Part shown: piece after piece, positions 1-5,839 of the stretch
Numbering within the stretch: position 1 is the first letter of the stretch
How the letters are laid out: each line of letters starts with the position of its first letter
Notes under the pieces: generated by a model
The model's database searches: none
Seen by the model: the letters and a program-made list of their open reading frames with translations, nothing else
Told to the model about the DNA's origin: nothing
Assembly (NCBI GenBank): GCA_022708385.1
Contig: JAKIYU010000050.1
Span: 1-12,754 of the forward strand
DNA from: Bacteroidota bacterium
Lineage (GTDB): Bacteria; Bacteroidota; Bacteroidia; Bacteroidales; PXBB01
Direction: 5' to 3'
Length of the DNA stretch: 12,754 nt
Program-made: the position numbers and the translations under genes

Positions 1-159
1 ACACAGTTTAATGAACACTCCCAACACTCCTAATGAAGACTCCCGTTTTAATGAACACTCCCTGAAAGTTCTCGAACACTCCCAACATCGAATATCAAAT
101 ATCGAATTAACTTCTCGATTTTTTAAAATTTTTAGCTCCCTTCCACCCTTAGTTATACT

Positions 160-174
160 TGCCTGCGGCAGGCA
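160..174. repeat. GC-rich palindrome (TGCCTG / CAGGCA)
   Basis: TGCCTG at 160-165 and CAGGCA at 169-174 form a 6-bp perfect stem around a CGG loop. It stands out as GC-rich within an A/T-rich stretch. It may be a dispersed palindromic repeat; a terminator role is unlikely because no T tract follows on either strand. Confidence 0.5.
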
Positions 175-230
175 GGGCTTCACTTTCCACCCTAAAGGCC
201 TACCCTTAGTGAAACTATGACAGCCTGCTT

Positions 231-293
231 TTCACACTTCAAACTTCAAACTTCAAACTTCACACTTCAAACTTCACACTTCAAACTTCAAAC
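231..293. repeat. Heptad tandem array, nine TTCAMAC units
   Basis: Nine uninterrupted 7-bp units alternate between TTCACAC and TTCAAAC in the order C A A A C A C A A (C for CAC, A for AAC). A degenerate unit TCCAACT follows at 294-300. The same two units recur at 3900-3927 and, on the other strand, at 3445-3472, so this is one repeat family used at three intergenic sites in the window. There are no spacers, so it is not a CRISPR array. The function is unknown. Confidence 0.9.
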
Positions 294-364
294 TCCAACT
301 GCCAGCATCTATATAGCTTACTTTAGGCACTATAAGTACTTTAGTTCACTTTAGGCACTTCCAT

Positions 365-817
365 TTACTCCTTATTCCTGCTATCCATAATGATGGTCAC
401 GGGGCCGTCGTTAATAAGTTTTACCTGCATCATGGCGCCGAATATGCCGGTTTGCACATCTTTCTGGGTGTCCTGATGCAGTTTGGCGATAAATTTTTCG
501 TACAGTTCTTTTGCTTTATAGGGGGGTGCGGCGCGTATGTAAGAGGGACGGTTGCCTTTTTTGGTACTGGCATGCAGGGTGAACTGGCTTACCACCAGCA
601 GGCTCCCGTCCGCTTCGGCAAGCGACAGGTTCATCACGCCTTCACTGTCGGGAAATATACGCAGACGTGAAATTTTTCCGCTGACCCATTCAATATCTTC
701 GGAATTATCGTCTGACTCAAAGCCTGCCAATATGAGCAGCCCGCTTCTTATCTGACCGGTAACCCTGCCTTCAACGGTCACCGATGCTTCTGAAACTCTC
801 TGTATGACAACGCGCAT
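365..817 (-). CDS. dtd: D-aminoacyl-tRNA deacylase
   Basis: This enzyme hydrolyses D-aminoacyl-tRNAs (and mischarged glycyl-tRNA(Ala)) in the cytoplasm, so that D-amino acids do not enter protein. The 150-residue product has the usual length of the DTD1 family. It opens with the typical MRVVIQRVSEASVTV strand. It carries both family signatures: SQFTL at residues 77-81, with Thr80 at the active-site position, and the NxGPxT motif NDGPVT at 136-141, which forms the chirality-checking pocket of the dimer. The start is the ATG at 815-817, placed exactly as in homologues. It lies 23 bp downstream of the O-methyltransferase stop and is probably the last gene of the minus-strand run. Nothing looks broken. 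Confidence 0.96.
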   Translation of the reverse strand: MRVVIQRVSEASVTVEGRVTGQIRSGLLILAGFESDDNSEDIEWVSGKISRLRIFPDSEGVMNLSLAEADGSLLVVSQFTLHASTKKGNRPSYIRAAPPYKAKELYEKFIAKLHQDTQKDVQTGIFGAMMQVKLINDGPVTIIMDSRNKE

Positions 818-840
818 GTTATGGGGTTTGTTTTTTTTAT

Positions 841-1479
841 TTATTTTTTCCTAATCACCGAAAGGCCATCCCTCAGGGGCAGCATAAGCACTTCGACCAG
901 AGGGCAACTGCTGACATGTTTGTTGAAAGCGGCCAAGGCAAGGGCTTCTCTGTCGTTTGGTGCGGGGTTTAAAACTTTTCCATCCCACAGTACATTGTCA
1001 GCTAAAATAAAACCACCTGTTTTGACCTTGTTGATAATGGTGTCGAAATAGGTAATATAATTTTCTTTGTCGGCATCAATAAAAACAAGGTCGTAAATAT
1101 CGTTGAGCGTTGGCAGAATTTCGCAGGCATCGCCTGTCAACAAGGTTATATTCTTACTGTTTTCCGACTGCGAAATATAGCGCATAATAACATCCTGCAA
1201 TTCAGGATTTTTCTCAATAGTGGTCAGCCGGCCTCCTTCTCTGAGGCCTTTTGCCAGGCATATAGCCGAATAACCGGTATAGGTGCCTATTTCCAGAATG
1301 TGTTCCGGTTTAATCATCTGGCTAATCATCTGCAAATGCATACCCTGCTGGTGCCCCGAGAGCATGCGCGACCAGAGGTATTTGGCATGTGTTTCTCTGT
1401 TCAGAGCGGCCAGGAGGGGCGTTTCGGGCGTGGAATGCAAACCGCAGTAATCTTCTATCTCTTCAGGAATAAAATCCAT
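841..1479 (-). CDS. O-methyltransferase, COMT-like (Methyltransf_3)
   Basis: A 212-residue class I SAM-dependent methyltransferase of the small, metal-dependent catechol-O-methyltransferase-like family. Visible motifs are the SAM-binding LEIGTYTGYSAI at 62-73, the acidic strand end TTIEKNPE around 86-93, GDA at 116-118, FIDADKENY at 133-141 and DNVLW at 161-165. The aspartates near 135 and 161 and Asn162 are the expected divalent-metal ligands. Bacterial relatives include tRNA 5-hydroxyuridine methyltransferase (TrmR/YrrM) and enzymes acting on small catechols; the sequence alone does not say which substrate applies here. Its ATG lies 10 bp behind the M16 peptidase stop and its stop lies 23 bp before dtd, so the three genes are probably cotranscribed. 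Confidence 0.9.
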   Translation of the reverse strand: MDFIPEEIEDYCGLHSTPETPLLAALNRETHAKYLWSRMLSGHQQGMHLQMISQMIKPEHILEIGTYTGYSAICLAKGLREGGRLTTIEKNPELQDVIMRYISQSENSKNITLLTGDACEILPTLNDIYDLVFIDADKENYITYFDTIINKVKTGGFILADNVLWDGKVLNPAPNDREALALAAFNKHVSSCPLVEVLMLPLRDGLSVIRKK

Positions 1480-1489
1480 GTTGTTCTAT

Positions 1490-2719
1490 TTATTTTTTAT
1501 TTTGAAAAATCAAAGTCGAAAAATGTTTTTCATCAAATATTTCCTGTGCAATATTTTTTAAATCCGTTGGCGTTATTGTATCAATTTTCCTGTAAATATC
1601 ATCGAGCGTATCCACTTTATTATAGACCATTAAACTCTTACCTATGGAAAGCATTTCGCCCAGTTTCGACTCGTTGGCAATAGCCAGTTGCCCCTTGAGC
1701 TGGTTGCAAGCCCTTTTGAACTGCAAATCGCCAAGCGTGTTTGTCTTAAGCTTTTCAAGCTCCGTAAAGACAAGTTTGCGAACCCTTTCAATATGTGCAT
1801 TATCGGTTGCATAATAAATGTAAAAAACACCGGTATCGAGGTATGGGGTGTAGTTTGAATCGATGCTGTAGCAAAAGCCATATTTCTCGCGGATGTTCAA
1901 ATTAAGTTTGCAATTAAGACCGGGACCGCCGAGTATATTGTTCAGCAAGGCAAGTGCAGTTCTCCTTTCATCGTGATAGCTATAAGCTGTAACCCCAATC
2001 ACAATATGGGCCTGATGGTTTTTACGTTTTACCACAACATCTTTCGGTTTGTAAACCGGCAAAGGCGTTCTTTTTTTTGTCCTCAGGTTGGAGGGAACTT
2101 TCCCGAAATATTTTTCAAACTGCTTTATAAGTTTTGCCATCTCAATCTGGCCAACAGAGCTAATAACAATTTGGTCAGTATTGTAATTATTTTTTAAAAA
2201 AGTGAAGATTTTTTGTTGTGAAAAGTTTTTAATACATTTTTTGTTTCCCAAAATATCTCTGCCCATAGGGTGGCCTTCGAAAATAAGGTTTTCAAATTCA
2301 TCGAATATAAGGTCAGACGGGCTGTCCTTATACTGATTTATTTCGTCATAAATGATTTCCTTCTCCTTTTCAATTTCTTTTTCAGGAAAAACAGAGTTGA
2401 AACAAATATCCGACAAGAGGTCGAGGGTGCGGGCATAATAAGGGTTCAGAAAAGAAGCATAAATGCAGGTTTCTTCTTTGGTGGTATAGGCATTTATTTC
2501 GCCACCTACATTTTCGAGATGGTTAAGAATATGATAGGCTTTGCGCTTTTGGGTGCCTTTAAAAAGGGTATGTTCTATAAAATGTGCCATCCCCTGCTCA
2601 TCATCGCATTCATCGCGGGTACCGGCATTAATAAGCATGCCCATGTGTGAGACGGGTAAATCGATTTTTCGGTGAATCAGCCTGATACCGTTTGAAAGAG
2701 TGTGGGTTAGAAATGTCAT
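1490..2719 (-). CDS. M16 family zinc metallopeptidase (pitrilysin / processing-peptidase type)
   Basis: A 409-residue single-unit M16 peptidase. The inverted zinc motif HFIEH is at 46-50 (His46, Glu49, His50), within a typical GMAHFIEHTLFKGT segment. The expected distal glutamate ligand lies in the EKEIIYDEI segment at about 119-127. A substrate-binding Arg/Tyr pair in REKYGFCYSI is near residue 280, so both the catalytic N-terminal and the supporting C-terminal halves are present. There is no clear signal peptide; the protein begins directly with the first beta strand (THTLSNGIRLIHR), so it is probably cytoplasmic or exported by another route. Members cleave peptides or process precursors; the substrate is not predictable here. 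It starts at ATG 2717-2719 after a 215-bp leader containing hairpins and is followed at 10 bp by the O-methyltransferase. Confidence 0.93.
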   Translation of the reverse strand: MTFLTHTLSNGIRLIHRKIDLPVSHMGMLINAGTRDECDDEQGMAHFIEHTLFKGTQKRKAYHILNHLENVGGEINAYTTKEETCIYASFLNPYYARTLDLLSDICFNSVFPEKEIEKEKEIIYDEINQYKDSPSDLIFDEFENLIFEGHPMGRDILGNKKCIKNFSQQKIFTFLKNNYNTDQIVISSVGQIEMAKLIKQFEKYFGKVPSNLRTKKRTPLPVYKPKDVVVKRKNHQAHIVIGVTAYSYHDERRTALALLNNILGGPGLNCKLNLNIREKYGFCYSIDSNYTPYLDTGVFYIYYATDNAHIERVRKLVFTELEKLKTNTLGDLQFKRACNQLKGQLAIANESKLGEMLSIGKSLMVYNKVDTLDDIYRKIDTITPTDLKNIAQEIFDEKHFSTLIFQNKK

Positions 2720-2764
2720 TTTTTTAAACTTGAAAAACTTTCTGTTTGGTAATTAATAATTATG

Positions 2765-2772
2765 CAAATTTA
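2765..2772 (-). promoter_or_regulatory. Candidate Bacteroidota -7 element upstream of the M16 gene
   Basis: Read on the minus strand this is TAAATTTG, an exact match to the TAnnTTTG -7 consensus of the Bacteroidota primary sigma factor. It lies about 46 bp before the M16 ATG. The best -33-like TTTG (2787-2790) is only 14 bp away, shorter than the usual 19-21, so the call is tentative. Confidence 0.35.
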
Positions 2773-2852
2773 CAGATTTTGCAATGCAAAAGGGAATTTA
2801 TTTGTCATCATAAATTTTGTCATGGTTAACACCAACAAAAACTTCGTTTTTC

Positions 2853-2930
2853 GTCGGCTTTGACGCGGAGGTCTTAGTCCGACTGCTTTGCACGTCGGCC
2901 CGAAGGGCAAATTACGCTAATGCGTAATTT
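2853..2930 (-). promoter_or_regulatory. Hairpin cluster between folA and the M16 gene
   Basis: Four hairpin possibilities lie just behind the folA stop. A perfect 9-bp stem joins 2909-2917 and 2922-2930 with a 4-nt loop. GCCC/GGGC at 2898-2901 and 2905-2908 encloses GAA. The segment at 2879-2886 pairs with 2890-2898 (8 bp, one bulged base, TTT loop). Finally, 2853-2857 can pair with 2879-2883 instead of the previous stem, making those two mutually exclusive. No T tract follows on the minus strand, so a classical intrinsic terminator is not supported. It could protect the folA mRNA end, act as an attenuator for the M16 gene, or be a dispersed palindromic repeat. Confidence 0.55.
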
Positions 2931-2934
2931 GGGT

Positions 2935-3435
2935 TTAAGGAATTGAAATAGTTTTTCGTTTATAAACCATAAAAGAATAAGGGTAAGCATTTTTATCATC
3001 GGGCTGATGGTCCGATTGGAATGTTTTTTCCCATAAATCAGGCTTAATTTCGGGAAAGAAAGCATCGCCGTCAAAAGCATGGTGTACTTTTGTAACATAT
3101 AGAAAATCAACCATATTTATAGCCTGCCTGTATATCTGCTCGCCCCCAATGATGAAGGCCTTTGCCTCATGCTTGAGCATTGCTGTTGCTTCCTGAAGAG
3201 AATGGGCAATTAAACAGCCATCCTGCCTGTAATTGGGGTTTCGTGTTATAATAACAGATGTTCTCCCATGCAAAGGTTTGCCTATGGAATCAAATGTTTT
3301 ACGTCCCATAATTATAGGACAGCCCATGGTCAGTGCTTTGAAATATTTCAGGTCGGCAGGCAGGTGCCAGATAAGTTTATTGTCTTTTCCGATGACATTA
3401 TTTTCGGCTATGGCTACTATGAGGGAGAGTTTCAT
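2935..3435 (-). CDS. folA: Dihydrofolate reductase
   Basis: Reduces dihydrofolate to tetrahydrofolate with NADPH; it regenerates the folate consumed by the thymidylate synthase encoded upstream. The 166-residue product has normal length. It starts MKLSLIVAIAENNVIGK as in homologues, with the WHLPADLKYFK segment at 23-33 carrying the catalytic acid Asp28. MGRKTFDSIGKPL holds NADPH-binding residues and FIIGGEQIYRQA is the conserved glycine-pair segment. The frame stays open upstream to 3588, but the extra 51 residues are encoded by repeat DNA and lack homology-like features, so I place the start at ATG 3433-3435. The heptad array begins only about 10 bp upstream of this ATG, leaving an unusual translation-initiation region. 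Confidence 0.96.
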   Translation of the reverse strand: MKLSLIVAIAENNVIGKDNKLIWHLPADLKYFKALTMGCPIIMGRKTFDSIGKPLHGRTSVIITRNPNYRQDGCLIAHSLQEATAMLKHEAKAFIIGGEQIYRQAINMVDFLYVTKVHHAFDGDAFFPEIKPDLWEKTFQSDHQPDDKNAYPYSFMVYKRKTISIP

Positions 3436-3444
3436 AAACGAAGA

Positions 3445-3472
3445 GTTTGAAGTGTGAAGTTTGAAGTGTGAA
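3445..3472 (-). repeat. Heptad array, four units (minus orientation)
   Basis: On the plus strand the units read GTTTGAA, GTGTGAA, GTTTGAA, GTGTGAA, the reverse complement of the TTCAMAC family at 231-293. A perfect 28-bp inverted match to the array at 3897-3924 spans 3448-3475. It sits within the expected 5' leader of folA. Confidence 0.9.
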
Positions 3473-3576
3473 GTTACCCTTATAACATGCGAAGTTAAAA
3501 AGTTTGGATAACATCTATTAAAAAAATCATTAATGTCCGATAAAAATTTTGATGCATATTTTAAGCATAATATTAC

Positions 3577-3638
3577 GGTGCTCTGCACCTAAAATATCAC
3601 TCATTGTATTTTTTTACAAATATTATAGGACGCTGTCC
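3577..3638 (-). repeat. Paired-hairpin unit A
   Basis: Two short hairpins with 3-nt loops, GGTGC/GCACC (3577-3589) and GGAC/GTCC (3628-3638), are separated by 38 bp containing TTTTTTTACAAATATT (3609-3624). In minus orientation it has the same layout as unit B at 3686-3750, with different stem sequences but a conserved A/T motif next to the first hairpin. Confidence 0.65.
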
Positions 3639-3652
3639 CAATAAGCCTTATA

Positions 3653-3670
3653 TTATTTTTTAAAAAATAA
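3653..3670. repeat. Perfect 18-bp A/T palindrome at the element centre
   Basis: TTATTTTTT at 3653-3661 is followed directly by its reverse complement at 3662-3670. It lies between hairpin units A and B and close to their axis of symmetry. Confidence 0.8.
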
Positions 3671-3685
3671 CATAATTGTTAAAAC

Positions 3686-3750
3686 TGCTCCAGAGGAGCA
3701 AAATATTTGTAAAAAAAACATAACAAGGCAAAAATAAGCTCCAGAGGAGC
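3686..3750 (+). repeat. Paired-hairpin unit B
   Basis: TGCTCC-AGA-GGAGCA (3686-3700) and GCTCC-AGA-GGAGC (3738-3750) are near-identical hairpins with AGA loops, separated by 37 bp that begin with AATATTTGTAAAAAAA (3702-3717). It mirrors unit A in the opposite orientation. Confidence 0.7.
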
Positions 3751-3899
3751 GTTATATTATACATAACAGTACTAATCAGGATTTTCTTTTTAATATTAAT
3801 TTTTATCGGACACCAATGTAAAAAAATTCTCTTTCCATCAATCGAACAGAAAATATTTCATTGAAATCAAACTGCCGATTGCCAAAATTAAAACTCAAC

Positions 3900-3927
3900 T
3901 TCACACTTCAAACTTCACACTTCACAC
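3900..3927 (+). repeat. Heptad array, four units (plus orientation)
   Basis: Units are TTCACAC, TTCAAAC, TTCACAC, TTCACAC, ending 4 bp before the thyA stop codon complement at 3932. It belongs to the same family as the arrays at 231-293 and 3445-3472 and is inverted relative to the latter. Confidence 0.9.
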
Positions 3928-3931
3928 TTAA

Positions 3932-4723
3932 TCAAACGGCTACCGGTGCTTTAATATGCGGGTGCGGGTCGTATCCGGTAAGTTGGAAATCGGCAAACTG
4001 AAAGGAGAAAATATCCTTTACCGCAGGGTTGATTATCATTGTAGGCAGAGGTTTTAAATCCCTGCTTAACTGAAGTTTTGCCTGTTCAATGTGGTTGGCA
4101 TAAATATGGGCATCGCCAAAGGTGTGTACAAAGTCGCCGGGTTTCAGATTGCATACCTGAGCAATCATCATAGTCAGCAAGGCGTACGAAGCAATGTTAA
4201 AGGGGACACCGATAAAAATGTCGGCACTGCGCTGGTACAACTGGCATGACAAGCGGCCATTGGCCACGTAAAACTGGAAAAGCACGTGACAAGGGGGCAA
4301 AGCCATTTTTTCAATCTCGGCTACATTCCATGCACTAATCATCAGACGCCGGGAATCGGGATTTGACTTAATTTGCTTAATAAGCTCCGATATCTGGTCA
4401 ACGGTTTTATCCCTGCCCTGCCATGAGCGCCACTGCGCACCGTAAACGGGGCCAAGATTGCCATCCTTGTCGGCCCACTCATCCCAAATGCTTACGCCAT
4501 TATCCTTAAGATATTTGATGTTGGTTTCTCCTTTTAAAAACCAAAGAAGTTCATATATAATCGACTTCAGGTGAAGCTTTTTTGTAGTAAGCAACGGGAA
4601 GCCTTCTTCAAGATTAAATCTCATCTGGTAACCGAAAACGCTTATGGTGCCTGTTCCGGTGCGGTCTTCTTTTTTTTGCCCATGCGCAAGCACATGTTTC
4701 ATCAAATCATGATACTGTTTCAT
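3932..4723 (-). CDS. thyA: Thymidylate synthase
   Basis: Converts dUMP to dTMP using methylene-tetrahydrofolate and releases dihydrofolate, the substrate of folA downstream. At 263 residues it is almost exactly the length of the classical bacterial enzyme. Motifs present are the phosphate-binding Arg near residue 21 (EDRTGTGT), the DSRRLMISAWN segment at 123-133 with Arg125/Arg126, PPCH at 143-146 with nucleophile Cys145, QRSADIFIGVPFNIASY at 164-180 with the dUMP-contacting Asp and Asn, and HIYANH at 206-211. Only 12 bp separate its ATG (4721-4723) from the stop of the small membrane protein upstream, so the two are probably co-translated. Normally a folA gene follows closely; here about 0.5 kb of repeats intervenes. 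Confidence 0.98.
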   Translation of the reverse strand: MKQYHDLMKHVLAHGQKKEDRTGTGTISVFGYQMRFNLEEGFPLLTTKKLHLKSIIYELLWFLKGETNIKYLKDNGVSIWDEWADKDGNLGPVYGAQWRSWQGRDKTVDQISELIKQIKSNPDSRRLMISAWNVAEIEKMALPPCHVLFQFYVANGRLSCQLYQRSADIFIGVPFNIASYALLTMMIAQVCNLKPGDFVHTFGDAHIYANHIEQAKLQLSRDLKPLPTMIINPAVKDIFSFQFADFQLTGYDPHPHIKAPVAV

Positions 4724-4735
4724 CTCATCTGTATT

Positions 4736-4888
4736 TTAAAAAATGGTATAAATAAAAGGCGCCACTGCAGAACTTGTGCTGCCGAAAACTATCAGCAACC
4801 CTATGAGCAGCAGTACCACTATAATGGGCACGAGCCACCATTTCTTGCGTTCCTTAAGAAAAAGCCATAAATCTCTTATAAATTCCAT
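4736..4888 (-). CDS. Small membrane protein, DUF5989-like
   Basis: A 50-codon gene reading MEFIRDLWLFLKERKKWW, then a single hydrophobic helix at about 19-36, then GSTSSAVAPFIYTIF. The pattern of a short amphipathic start with a KERKKWW belt, one membrane helix and a conserved APFIYT(I/L)F end matches what I know of the DUF5989 family, whose members are about 50 residues and often sit near carbamoyltransferase/SxtJ genes. Those partners are absent here. The ATG is at 4886-4888 and the TAA at 4736-4738, 12 bp before thyA. It is the first gene of the minus-strand run and is easily missed because of its size. The protein's function is unknown; an inner-membrane location is likely. Confidence 0.85.
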   Translation of the reverse strand: MEFIRDLWLFLKERKKWWLVPIIVVLLLIGLLIVFGSTSSAVAPFIYTIF

Positions 4889-4916
4889 TATTTATTCAAT
4901 AATTTATTAAAAAATT

Positions 4917-4949
4917 CAAAACTGTGTTATTACTGGTTTAAAAAACAAA
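4917..4949 (-). promoter_or_regulatory. Candidate promoter for the DUF5989-thyA transcript
   Basis: On the minus strand TTTG (4946-4949) is followed after 21 bp by CAGTTTTG (4917-4924), which matches the Bacteroidota TAnnTTTG -7 element except for its first base. It lies about 29 bp before the ATG at 4888, giving a short leader. It sits in the intergenic region between two divergent genes. Confidence 0.4.
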
Positions 4950-4982
4950 ATTATTAGTTTTACAACAAATTTGAAAATAAAA

Positions 4983-5839
4983 ATGAAAATTGTTTATATC
5001 GCCGGGATAAGTGGTTTTATTGGACGTCATCTTGAAATTTCTCTGAATGCATCGGGCTTTGTTGTACGGGGAATTTACCGAAACGATTTTATGCTGACAG
5101 AGGAAGATTTTGCTAAAAAAATATCAGACGCTGACATTATCATTAATCTGGCGGGAAGTCCGATAGATGGCCGGTGGACAAATAAATATAAAGAGAACCT
5201 GATTAACAGCAGGATTTTAACTACATCAAAAATTACAAATGCCATAATTAATAATCCCAGAAAACCTGAATTATTTATATCTGCTTCTGCTACAGGCATT
5301 TACAACAGCGAAGGAATTCAAGATGAGTTTTCGCCAGTTTCAGCAAATGATTTTCTGAAAAAGCTGTGTATATCGTGGGAAGCTGAGGCTCAAAAAGCAG
5401 CGCTCTACACAAATGTTGCCATATGCCGTTTGGGCATTGTGTTGAGTCCTAAAGGTGGTGCACTTAAAAAGATGCTTAACCTGTATAAATATGTACCGGC
5501 AACCCAGATGGGCAATGGCAATCAAATAATGTCGTGGATACATCTCACCGACTTGCTTTCTGCATTTATTTTATTATTCAGAATAAAAAAACAGGCGTTA
5601 TAAATTTAACTTCACCCCATGCTGTTAGCAATAAAATTTTTACAAAAGAGCTGTCACTACACATGAAGAAGAAAATTACCCTCACATTGCCTGAGCCATT
5701 AATAAAATTGATTTTCGGTGAAGGTTCTGTTGTCCTGACTTCCGGTCAGCAGGTTTACCCCAAAATACTACTTGAAGGGGGTTTTAAATTTCAATTTCCC
5801 GATATTAAAACTGCCTTAAAAAGTCTAATAATTTACTAA
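4983..5839 (+). CDS. TIGR01777 (YfcH-like) NAD(P)-dependent epimerase, frame broken near 5585-5591
   Basis: An SDR-type Rossmann protein of the TIGR01777 family. The first frame (4983-5603) carries AGISGFIGRHL at residues 7-17, INLAGSPIDGRWT, SATGIYNSEG, the DFLKKLCISWE segment and QIMSWIHLTDL, then stops prematurely. The rest of the family fold, TGVINLTSP and the C-terminal DUF1731 (LTSGQQVYPKILLEGGFKF), continues in the -1 frame from about 5585 to 5839. Joining the frames gives about 285 residues, close to the family's usual length of about 300. The break coincides with a run of seven A. I start at ATG 4983, where homologues begin, rather than the in-frame TTG at 4971. It could be a sequencing error, a fresh pseudogene, or -1 frameshifting. 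The substrate is unknown for the family. Confidence 0.85.
5585..5591 (+). other. A7 run / A_AAA_AAA slippery heptamer at the frame break
   Basis: In the upstream frame the codons are ATA AAA AAA CAG, so the run has exactly the X_XXY_YYZ phasing for -1 slippage. The -1 frame then continues as ACA GGC, giving KKTGVINLTS. The zero frame stops at 5601-5603, three codons after the run. I see no strong downstream stem-loop or upstream Shine-Dalgarno-like stimulator. Confidence 0.6.

Larger units (their letters stand above)
1..364. repeat. Non-coding edge region built of several short-repeat families
   Basis: No convincing gene is seen here. The stretch is a patchwork of short repeats. GAACACTCCC recurs near 13-22, 53-62 and 73-82, with a variant GAAGACTCCC at 35-44. 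ATCGAAT occurs at 87-93 and 101-107. A palindrome lies at 160-174, a heptad array at 231-293, and degenerate ACTTTAG units at 320-326, 338-344 and 348-354, the first and last continuing as ACTTTAGGCACT. An open frame at 11-220 runs straight through the repeats, has low-complexity composition and resembles no family, so I do not call it. The region lies downstream of dtd, so it may hold the 3' end of that transcript, but no clear intrinsic terminator is visible. Confidence 0.7.
3528..3818. mobile_element. MITE-like element with 21-bp terminal inverted repeats
   Basis: The ends 3528-3548 and 3798-3818 are inverted copies matching at 19 of 21 positions; the shared core is TGTCCGATAAAAATT. The roughly 291-bp interior has no coding capacity. 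It holds four hairpins and a central palindrome, as expected of a non-autonomous element mobilised in trans by a transposase elsewhere. No clear target-site duplication is visible at the edges and no transposase is present in the window, so the element may be old, or may instead be a structured repeat rather than a transposon derivative. Confidence 0.55.
3436..3931. repeat. Intergenic region with nested inverted repeats between thyA and folA
   Basis: No gene is seen in these 496 bp. Working inwards, the layers are: 28-bp perfect inverted copies made of heptads (3448-3475 and 3897-3924); a 21-bp terminal inverted repeat with two mismatches (3528-3548 and 3798-3818); two hairpin pairs; inverted 16-bp A/T motifs (3609-3624 and 3702-3717); and an 18-bp palindrome at 3653-3670. 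The composition is much more A/T-rich than the flanking genes. The stretch 3819-3896 between the right terminal repeat and the right heptads shows nothing recognisable. Confidence 0.8.

Noticed and set aside
11..220. 69-codon open frame on the plus strand at the left edge
   Set aside because: It is translated from short repeats and a palindrome, has low-complexity composition and resembles no family.
231..293. CRISPR-like look of the heptad array
   Set aside because: The units are 7 bp, tandem and without spacers, and no cas genes are present.
3436..3588. Possible 51-residue N-terminal extension of folA
   Set aside because: The extension runs through the heptads and into the terminal inverted repeat and hairpin; homologues begin at MKLSLIVAIAENN, encoded from 3435.
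4571..4870. 99-codon plus-strand open frame opposite thyA
   Set aside because: It is a shadow of thyA and of the small minus-strand membrane protein gene, both of which have clear family features.
5534..5603. Reading the second half of the epimerase as a separate gene starting at 5534
   Set aside because: Its first residues are an out-of-frame reading of WIHLTDL and neighbours; only the part after about 5585 matches the family, so it is the continuation of one gene.
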